This document shows, in pieces, positions 56,224-62,373 of a stretch of 62,373 nucleotides of DNA (the stretch's first letter is position 1; every line of letters begins with the position of its first letter). Source of the DNA: Mesostigma viride (Eukaryota; Streptophyta; Mesostigmatophyceae; Mesostigmatales; Mesostigmataceae). The notes beneath the pieces were generated by a model. That model did no database searches. It saw nothing but the letters and a program-made list of their open reading frames with translations, and was not told where the DNA came from. Location: positions 1 through 62,373 of the forward strand of contig RPFO01000948.1 of assembly GCA_009746045.1 (NCBI GenBank), given 5' to 3'. A program made the translations under genes and the position numbers.

Positions 56224-57107
56224 TTATTTTATCGAGAGAAATGTATTGAAGTTTCGACGAAACATTTTTTTCGGGTCGCGCTGGTCGAAGTCGACAGCAA
56301 AGAAGTCGTGAGGATCGTCCTTGACGGCGTGGTCCCATAGCGCGAGAAACTCATCCGGCGCCACAGCCCCGCGCTCTCTTCCGCGATCTGTCGCGCGGCT
56401 CGATGGTCCTTCGTTCTGAACAGCGCAAGAAACGATATATTCGCTCGCACTGCTCGTGGTACGCCACCGCTCGTGTACGCCTGTGTCAGGAAAATCATGC
56501 TCGTGAGGAAGTGTCTGTGTTTGAACGCGAAAGCCGCAACAGCGTTTTTGCTAGAGCTCTGATAGAGGGCACTGCCTTGCATGTCGTCTATCAGAATGAG
56601 CGACGAAGGAGGACCGTGCTCGAACCTTGTCGCAGGTTTATCCCAGTTCATTGCATCAAGGCGTAGGTACATGGAGAGGTCCATGAGTTCTGCGTTTTTT
56701 TTCCCATCCACGTATTCGCGTTTGAACGTTTCCCAGACCTTGAGATCGTCCTTGTACCTCTCGTATTCGTGGAGGTCAGACTTTATATGATCTATCATCC
56801 CATCGAATGCCAGGTTAGAGTAGACTTCCATCGTCATAGCTGGTTCCGGGAGCTCCTTGTATTTCGGCTCCGTGTGGGCACTCCCTGAAATGAGGTACAG
56901 CTTGTCGAATGAGTTGTTAGCAAAGTAAGCCTTCGCCATGTTGACTGCCGATGTAGTTTTCCCAGACCGTCGAGCTCCGCAGAAGTTTGCGATGAAATGA
57001 AGACTCGGCATATTCGGTGGAGCAGGACGCTGTGGGGCGTATCGTTGCTTGATGTCTTTGTTCTCAAGTGAATGAATTCGTCGCTCTTCGATGATAGCCA
57101 TTATCAT
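56224..57107 (-). CDS. Viral genome-packaging ATPase (A32/FtsK-HerA type)
   Basis: Walker A GARRSGKTT (about residues 44-52) after a beta strand SLHFIANFC, and Walker B SLILIDDMQGS (about 170-180), followed by a helical segment and a sensor-like IFLTQAYT. This matches the ATPase that pumps DNA into capsids in polinton-like viruses, virophages and large DNA viruses. The frame as written stops at 56229. The last 45 or so codons look wrong, and another frame gives a typical ending (FLALWDHAV, then HDFFAVD) with a stop at 56224-56226. A one-base length change in the CCCC run near 56367-56370 would explain it. Confidence 0.82.
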
Positions 57108-57119
57108 TCTGAAGACATT

Positions 57120-57646
57120 TTAATCGTCCAGACTAGCAAGGAGAGACGCGCGGATGGCGGCCATGCGCATCTCGTATGGCGTCATCGCGACAGGTGGCGG
57201 TGGTGGAGGTGGGAGCTGTCGGGTCTTGATCGGGGGTGGCGGAGAGTCCGGCTCTGTCTCCTTGGGCTTTCGACCCCGTCTTGGTTTTGGCGTGTCGGCG
57301 GGGGTTGAGGCGACGGAATCTTCAGCGAGAAGGCGTTCAATCCGCGATTTGTTGCGGCTTCTTGCAGCTCGAGTTCGACTAGCCTTTGCCGCTGAATCTC
57401 CAATTCCTTTGCAAGGACCTTTCGTTTCGTTATCTCTGCCTCCTTTTCTTCGTTTCGTCTCTTCTCCCTCTCGGCTTTTGCGCGTTGCTGGTAAACCCTC
57501 ATTTTGTCGCGAAGGGCTTTTTTCTGTTCATCATTCAGCGGTTGTCCCTTTCGAATTGTCTTGACCAGGTCAACCTGCTCTTCCCGCGTCTCGGCGAAGG
57601 TTTCGTCTTGGTAGCTCGTTGGGGTCTCTGAAGCCTCAGAGGCCAT
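57120..57646 (-). CDS. Coiled-coil protein with basic Pro-rich tail, unknown role
   Basis: MASEASETPTSYQDETF is followed by a long charged helix (KALRDKMRVYQQRAKAEREK and KELEIQRQRLVELELQ), a clear coiled coil. The frame as read stops at 57182. In another frame from about 57310 the sequence gives an AT-hook-like PRRGRKPKE, a proline run and AIRASLLASLDD with a stop at 57120, which looks more natural. I infer a one-base shift. It may be a scaffold or DNA-organising protein. Confidence 0.55.
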
Positions 57647-57670
57647 GTTTATATTCTAGGTAGATAATAA
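57647..57670. promoter_or_regulatory. 24-bp divergent intergenic gap in the virus
   Basis: An AT-rich GTTTATATTCTAGGTAGATA separates the minus-strand coiled-coil gene from the plus-strand fibre-like gene. Both start codons flank it, so both promoters must lie here or within the coding ends. Confidence 0.5.
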
Positions 57671-60436
57671 ATGGTCGTTCTAACAACATTGAGCAGACCG
57701 ACCAATCTCGCCACCGGGTTAACGCTCGACCCTGAAATGGAGGAGCGTGTTTCTAACATCGAAACAGACATAGATGGGCTTCAAGCTAGCGTGACGTTAC
57801 TTCTTGGCATTTCACATCCATTCGATGAGTCACTCGTTGTCGACGGATTCAAAATTTTCTACCCGAGCCAGCCGACAAATGTGCGACTCGGAGACAATTA
57901 CGACGACGAGACCGCAAGCGACCCATCGGAACTTGCTTACAGTCTCGTCGTGAATGGGTATTCCTATTTTAAATCAGGGACTACTTTAGTCGACGATCTC
58001 ACTCTAAATGAACCTTACCTTACGGCGAAAGTGGGAGCGACCCAGTACCACGTCTTCGACTTTAGCCCTGATACGTTGCTAGACCCTGGTGGCAGAGTCC
58101 TGACCCGCGCGCAATTGGACTACCTTTTTGACCAACACGGGGTAGGCAAAACGTCGATAGCTAACTTGAACGGGGATTTCGTCCTCCATCTCGAAGACGG
58201 GACGACCGTGTCGCACCAAAACGCGTTCAACGTCATCAATGACCAGGATGTGCGAGTCCAGCTGCCCTACAACGTTACGAATGGCGACGCGAGTGGAATC
58301 TGTAAGTTTACCTATCGCGACTACCACACGACCCAGGCGCGCACGGGGGAGAGCGTTGTGGACGGAGAGGTAGGATATCCATACTTTTCCGACTCTTTCT
58401 ATGGTCTCGGCGGATCTCGATTTAACGGCCTCCCTCTCCGCGTGGAGTTGTTGTCTTTCGCCACGATTCGCGACGACAACCGCCGCCTTCCACTAACTGG
58501 GAGATCCTTCACCATCACGCGTACATACTCGCCACTGACGGACTGGCGAATGGGTCCGATTGACCCTGTGAACGCACTCTACTGGAGCACCAATCCAACC
58601 ACCGCTAATTGGGAGGTCGTAGAGGGAACGACCCTCAAACAGGGCATAAAGATGACGACCCCCTTCGCATACCAACGCAAACTCCCCATCAGGTGGTACA
58701 TGAATTCCACCCAGCTCACGCCGACCACTCCGACCATCGGCGGAGTCTCCCTCTCGCAAAACGGGGGACTGCGCGGGGAAGACGCCGTAATCACCGCGCC
58801 AGTCGCGGCAGATAGTAACAAGTATATGAACTACGAGATAGACGTCTACAACGACTCGACCCTCACCTCCTACACCACCCACAAAGGAGGGGTGATGGTA
58901 TGCGTTTCAAAAATGAGCCAACTGCACTCCGGCATCCGGACACCAAGTTCCTACATTTCATATCTAAATCCTGTAAAAATCGCGATCAACGGCGTCTACG
59001 CGGACCATGATGTGGGGTGGGGAAAGTCGTTGCCTCCTCTCACCGGTTTTCATCTGTTGGCGAACGGAGTATCTCAAGGGGCCTTGGATGGGACGTTGAA
59101 GACAACGACGTTTCAAAATCCATCCGAAGGCGATGATGTAGAACTCAGATACAGGATCGTAACCGTAAAGGACTCGCCAAACCTGTCAGGAGAGACCGTG
59201 GAGATAGACGGCCCCGCTACGACGCTCCATTCTCTAGAATCATTCTCGCGCCACTCCGTGACCACGCTGCAAGCAGAAGCTTCGAAATACTACTTTGAAG
59301 GGTCTCCCGAAAAATTCTTTTTTGTAAAAACAGCCACTCCGGCACCAAGCAAATGTGTTGTTTTTTCAGAGCAGCTCATCGACGGCCCATTTCTATTGTG
59401 TTTTCGGCTATATTTGGGCAGCAACGATGCTTTCGTCTCGTTTGCAGAAAATACTATGTCTTTGACGAATAAATATCACCCGGCCACGACAGATGCCCAT
59501 CAGAATTGGAGAAATGCGGCTACGACGCATTGGGGTATGCTGGGTATCAATCTGCACCATAGTGACTATGCACTCGACCTGTTTGACAATCTGAAGTCGA
59601 AGGTTCGATACACGTTAAACTCATCATGGAGACAACAAAACAGCTACTGGGTGGCATTTCGAAGAAAATCGGATGGGAAGGTGGAGCGTTATATATCCAA
59701 AACAACTCCTCAAGAACTTAGTGACATGACTAAAATCTCAAACTCGTCCGGTATATTTACAACCACTCCTACAGACATTCTTGACCCGTACATTCCGATG
59801 CCCCTCCGACCAGTCTTCCACTTGAGCGGAGAGTACCACGGCGCGTATGTCTGGCCAATCAAAGATGACCTACAAGACATAGAGTTCGACTCTCTAAAAA
59901 CCAACAACCCATCCGGATCGTACACAGCCGTCGGAGACGTGTTGGAGCTGCGTCACAGGTCCACCTCGTCGAGGAATTGTAGCATTTTTGGCAAATATAG
60001 CGTCACAAAACCCGTACCGGGTGTGGCGGATACTTGGTTTAAGGAGCTAACACTCACGAATGAGAGTGTCATCCGCACGGTTGTTAAGTGTCCCGATGTT
60101 CAATACGGCGTGCAAATGAACCAATATACTGCCAAAATATATGGGATTCTACCAGCTCGTCAGTCGGTAAGGAAGTTTTATGTAAGACTTGGATTTTCAA
60201 ACACCAAGTTGAGCAATGATCCGTTGCTTATCAGCGTAGTCGTTGGAGAAGCGTGGACTGGCGGTTTTTCTACAACGACAATATCAAAATCCTCGTCGTA
60301 CGTTGACATAACCTGTGATCATATTTCACTGGTTGATCCTCCAGTTACTGGTATGATCCATTTGGCGACCGTGACGTTCCAGGTATTAGATCCAACAGTA
60401 TCTGGCCCGACCCGCTTTTATTTGCTTCTAGCCTAA
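57671..60436 (+). CDS. Large beta-rich virion protein, fibre- or spike-like
   Basis: 921 codons with no break, the longest intact viral gene here. The N-terminus has a short coiled coil (MEERVSNIETDIDGLQASVT) of the kind that trimerises fibres. The rest is beta-rich, with few charged helices, many Thr/Ser/Tyr/Asn and repeated sandwich-like stretches (AGAYVWPI-type strands late). It lacks the features of a double jelly-roll capsid protein and is larger than most. A surface fibre or receptor-binding protein is the best guess. No family was recognised. Confidence 0.6.
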   Translation: MVVLTTLSRPTNLATGLTLDPEMEERVSNIETDIDGLQASVTLLLGISHPFDESLVVDGFKIFYPSQPTNVRLGDNYDDETASDPSELAYSLVVNGYSYFKSGTTLVDDLTLNEPYLTAKVGATQYHVFDFSPDTLLDPGGRVLTRAQLDYLFDQHGVGKTSIANLNGDFVLHLEDGTTVSHQNAFNVINDQDVRVQLPYNVTNGDASGICKFTYRDYHTTQARTGESVVDGEVGYPYFSDSFYGLGGSRFNGLPLRVELLSFATIRDDNRRLPLTGRSFTITRTYSPLTDWRMGPIDPVNALYWSTNPTTANWEVVEGTTLKQGIKMTTPFAYQRKLPIRWYMNSTQLTPTTPTIGGVSLSQNGGLRGEDAVITAPVAADSNKYMNYEIDVYNDSTLTSYTTHKGGVMVCVSKMSQLHSGIRTPSSYISYLNPVKIAINGVYADHDVGWGKSLPPLTGFHLLANGVSQGALDGTLKTTTFQNPSEGDDVELRYRIVTVKDSPNLSGETVEIDGPATTLHSLESFSRHSVTTLQAEASKYYFEGSPEKFFFVKTATPAPSKCVVFSEQLIDGPFLLCFRLYLGSNDAFVSFAENTMSLTNKYHPATTDAHQNWRNAATTHWGMLGINLHHSDYALDLFDNLKSKVRYTLNSSWRQQNSYWVAFRRKSDGKVERYISKTTPQELSDMTKISNSSGIFTTTPTDILDPYIPMPLRPVFHLSGEYHGAYVWPIKDDLQDIEFDSLKTNNPSGSYTAVGDVLELRHRSTSSRNCSIFGKYSVTKPVPGVADTWFKELTLTNESVIRTVVKCPDVQYGVQMNQYTAKIYGILPARQSVRKFYVRLGFSNTKLSNDPLLISVVVGEAWTGGFSTTTISKSSSYVDITCDHISLVDPPVTGMIHLATVTFQVLDPTVSGPTRFYLLLA

Positions 60437-60483
60437 GCTACTATTATGGTTCAAGCCTGTCGTCAATTGGCGGCAATCACGGG

Positions 60484-60981
60484 ATGGACGTGGCCCTGTA
60501 TGAAGATGTCCGAGAAACTAGGCGTATATCGCACACGATATTGGAAGCAGATTCTTTGGTCGGTCTGAGGCAGCCCATATACGACTACCCGCTTCCGCAA
60601 TTTTGGCACGGCGCCCCTGTGGCCGTGATGTCTTTCCACGACCCGGCCACACAATCGGAACTAACTCTTCCGACCGCGTTGACCAATATCCTTGTCAGGT
60701 TAACATTTGATAACAACCCACCAACGATTCTCGACATATCAAACCCATATCGCTTAACGGCTAGCGGCCTGTCCGTCTGGCCGGTAAACGTTATAATTGG
60801 CAGCAACTGGAATGTTGTTTCAGGATACGAGGAGGATGACGGGGTGTTTGAAATCGCATTGCGGATTCCTCGCATCACCACTGACACGTCAACAAACATA
60901 GCACTCTCTACGGCGTTTTGCAAGTCGCGCGCTGGAAAAATGGCCGTGTCGACTAACAAGACCCTCACTTGGACGTTATAA
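60484..60981 (+). CDS. Hypothetical beta-rich viral protein
   Basis: 165 codons, starting 48 bases after the previous gene (MDVALYEDVRETRRI). Its middle is beta-rich (LTNILVRLTFDNNPPTILDI) and it ends KTLTWTL. The style is close to the preceding protein, and it may be a small virion protein. No known motif. Confidence 0.55.
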   Translation: MDVALYEDVRETRRISHTILEADSLVGLRQPIYDYPLPQFWHGAPVAVMSFHDPATQSELTLPTALTNILVRLTFDNNPPTILDISNPYRLTASGLSVWPVNVIIGSNWNVVSGYEEDDGVFEIALRIPRITTDTSTNIALSTAFCKSRAGKMAVSTNKTLTWTL

Positions 60982-61003
60982 AAATCTATGATTATATGCA
61001 GAA

Positions 61004-61507
61004 ATGGCAAGGCGTCAGAAATCAGCACGGCGCCGTCCTTCAAGTAAAAGGGGAAAACCGAAGCGTAAGGTCGCACCCCAGTCGCAGGTGACCGCTTCAT
61101 CGACCAACACCATTGTCATCCACAGCGCGCCGGTCCGAAGAGCGGTGAACAAAGGGAAGGTCGCAGAGGCGCGAGGGTTCAAGGATGCCCTTCTCATGGC
61201 GTCAGTGATGGCGAACTCTAGACCGGTCGCGTACCCCCCGTTGTCCGCGTATGCCCAACCGGCCCCTGTCGCGCCGGCTCCCGAACCGGTTGTCGTCGAT
61301 GAAGCAGTGGCGGCACCCCCGGAGCCTGCGGGTGTACCTGTCGGGAAACGAGTCCAGGTGGGAGGCGCGAGGTGGAAATGCCCACAACCCGGGTGTAAGA
61401 GCACGTTCGCAAACGAAAAAAACCTCCTGCTGCATCTCAGGAGGGTCCACAACACGGTCGTGGGAATTCCAAAAGAAGGCGCTGAAAAAAATCTCACAGA
61501 AGAGTAA
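61004..61507 (+). CDS. Basic protein with one C2H2 zinc finger
   Basis: 167 codons. The first 25 residues are strongly basic (MARRQKSARRRPSSKRGKPK), a likely nuclear localisation or DNA-condensing tail. A Pro/Ala-rich middle leads to a zinc finger C-x4-C-x12-H-x4-H (CPQPGC ... LLLHLRRVH). It lies between capsid-type genes and might bind viral DNA in the virion or regulate late genes. Confidence 0.7.
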   Translation: MARRQKSARRRPSSKRGKPKRKVAPQSQVTASSTNTIVIHSAPVRRAVNKGKVAEARGFKDALLMASVMANSRPVAYPPLSAYAQPAPVAPAPEPVVVDEAVAAPPEPAGVPVGKRVQVGGARWKCPQPGCKSTFANEKNLLLHLRRVHNTVVGIPKEGAEKNLTEE

Positions 61508-61509
61508 AC

Positions 61510-61852
61510 ATGAGCAGCCCGCTGTTCACTGACGCCGAGATGCTCGAGATCTCTCAATGGATGACCCTCCATCCAAATGTCCCGAGAGTTCATTGAGGCA
61601 GCCATGCTCTACTGTAAGAAGAAGCCACTCACAGGGAAGACAAGGCGCGCCATGAAAAGGGCATCGGCGAAAATTGAGGAAGGCGTCGTCAAGGTTTTTG
61701 GGACAAACGAAATTACTTCTGAGCTATTGTCAGAAGAAGTGGCCGATGAAGGAGTTCATCCAGGAAACGCTGACACTCACTCTTCGCACGGAGAACCGAA
61801 CTCGCGGGACGCTAGTGGATCCGGTATGGGACATCCCGGCGGGACTCCTTGA
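61510..61852 (+). CDS. Small viral protein, split by a frameshift
   Basis: One frame from the ATG at 61510 reads MSSPLFTDAEMLEISQWMTL and stops at the TGA of 61594-61596. A second frame (REFIEAAMLYCKKK, then TRRAMKRASAKIEEGVVKVF) picks up at about 61585 and continues until it overlaps the next gene. Together they look like a single short helical, basic protein broken by a one-base change. The function is unknown. The tail after 61746 is probably non-coding overlap. Confidence 0.5.
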
Positions 61853-62373
61853 CGATTATCACGACGTCGGGCTTACCCTCATGACCATCCCGTTTGAACA
61901 GACTCACATCAGCGAAGGAAACCGATACTTCACTGTCCGTTTGTCTGGCAGCGAGTCCCCTACGAAGGTGACCTTGCCGCTCGGCTCGTACACGACTATC
62001 GAAAACCGAAAAAACATAGAGGAAGCTTTGAAGGCGGTAGATCCTGGGTTCTCGGTCACGTACAACAGGGCGACTAGTCTTTTTACCGTGACAAATGCCA
62101 CCGAGTTCTCTGTCGCGGTGGATGAGCCCACGGGCCGGGTGTTGGGGCTCATGGAAGGATCATATCCTTTCACAGGTGTCCTCGCTAGCAACCGGCCAGC
62201 AACGAATGGGAGACTGAGAATGGTGTATGTATACAGCGACATCGTTCGAGGAAACGTGATATCATCGTCGACAGGCACGGGATATGGAGGCCTTTTGGCC
62301 GTCTGTCCCAACATGTCGCAGTTCTTAGAACCCATTGTTTGGCAGGCAGCGACCCCTTTGTGGCAGCATCTCA
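61746..62373 (+). CDS. Penton-like minor capsid protein (partial at right edge)
   Basis: An open frame from ATG (MKEFIQETLTLTLRTENRTR) to the window end, more than 209 codons. It contains a block typical of single jelly-roll minor capsid proteins of polintons and relatives: a short strand, PLGSYTTIENRKNIEEAL (the G-Y-T...N...L pattern), FSVTYNRATSLFTVTN, and RMVYVYSDIV. The assignment rests on remembered family patterns and not on a search. It is preferred over major capsid protein because the order of the G-Y-T block and the VYSDIV strand fits pentons. A major capsid gene may follow beyond the edge. Confidence 0.6.
   Translation, partial: MKEFIQETLTLTLRTENRTRGTLVDPVWDIPAGLLDDYHDVGLTLMTIPFEQTHISEGNRYFTVRLSGSESPTKVTLPLGSYTTIENRKNIEEALKAVDPGFSVTYNRATSLFTVTNATEFSVAVDEPTGRVLGLMEGSYPFTGVLASNRPATNGRLRMVYVYSDIVRGNVISSSTGTGYGGLLAVCPNMSQFLEPIVWQAATPLWQHL

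Noticed and set aside
57671-60436. The 921-residue viral protein as major capsid protein
   Set aside because: The N-terminal coiled coil, unusual length and absence of recognisable double jelly-roll patterns argue for a fibre-like protein instead.

Overview
The window looks like nuclear DNA of a photosynthetic green alga. It carries an intact nuclear gene for a plastid-targeted photosystem I subunit (PsaD), intron-rich genes with GT-AG splice sites, a short array of the plant-type telomere repeat CCCTAAA, and many retroelements and tandem repeats. A prasinophyte such as a Pyramimonadales alga would fit, but the species is inference.

Layout. 1-2137: a roughly 40-bp GC-rich minisatellite, CA/CG repeats, a broken plastid-type tRNA-Ser and a 150-bp tandem repeat. 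2138-15589: a very young Ty3/gypsy-type LTR retrotransposon. Its Gag-Pol carries a DNA cytosine-5 methyltransferase domain between protease and reverse transcriptase, and a PHD finger after the integrase. A second, 99%+ identical leader-gag copy follows pol, and the whole block splits a host repeat cleanly. 15590-23300: repeats, palindromes and possibly one small spliced gene. 23647-24273: PSAD (minus strand). 24995-32066: a nine-exon protein disulfide isomerase of the P5/PDIA6 type, divergent from PSAD. 32100-41200: fragments of LINE retrotransposons with a shared 3' tail, a 137-bp tRNA-like repeat in four copies, a large inverted repeat, and a 1.7-kb DNA-transposon-like insertion inside one LINE. 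41219-42950: a candidate spliced gene on the minus strand containing a (TGGC)n array. 44837-47928: a three-exon carbohydrate sulfotransferase-like gene. 48010-48807: a 0.8-kb patchwork of C-rich tetranucleotide repeats. 49500-51560: telomere repeats, AT-rich direct repeats and a LINE copy with a 12-bp target duplication.

51690-62373 and beyond the right edge is an endogenous DNA virus resembling polinton-like viruses or virophages. On the minus strand are a primase-helicase, a tyrosine recombinase, an AT-hook protein, a packaging ATPase and a coiled-coil protein. On the plus strand are virion-type proteins: a 921-residue fibre-like protein, a C2H2 zinc-finger protein and a penton-like protein cut by the edge. 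The two gene sets diverge from a 24-bp gap. A palindrome close to TCCCGTGGGA recurs in the viral intergenic DNA and in the repeats to the left.

Many frames in the retrotransposon and virus are broken by single-base shifts, often in G or C runs. Comparison of the two gag copies shows that at least some are run-length differences, so either sequencing error or young decay is possible.
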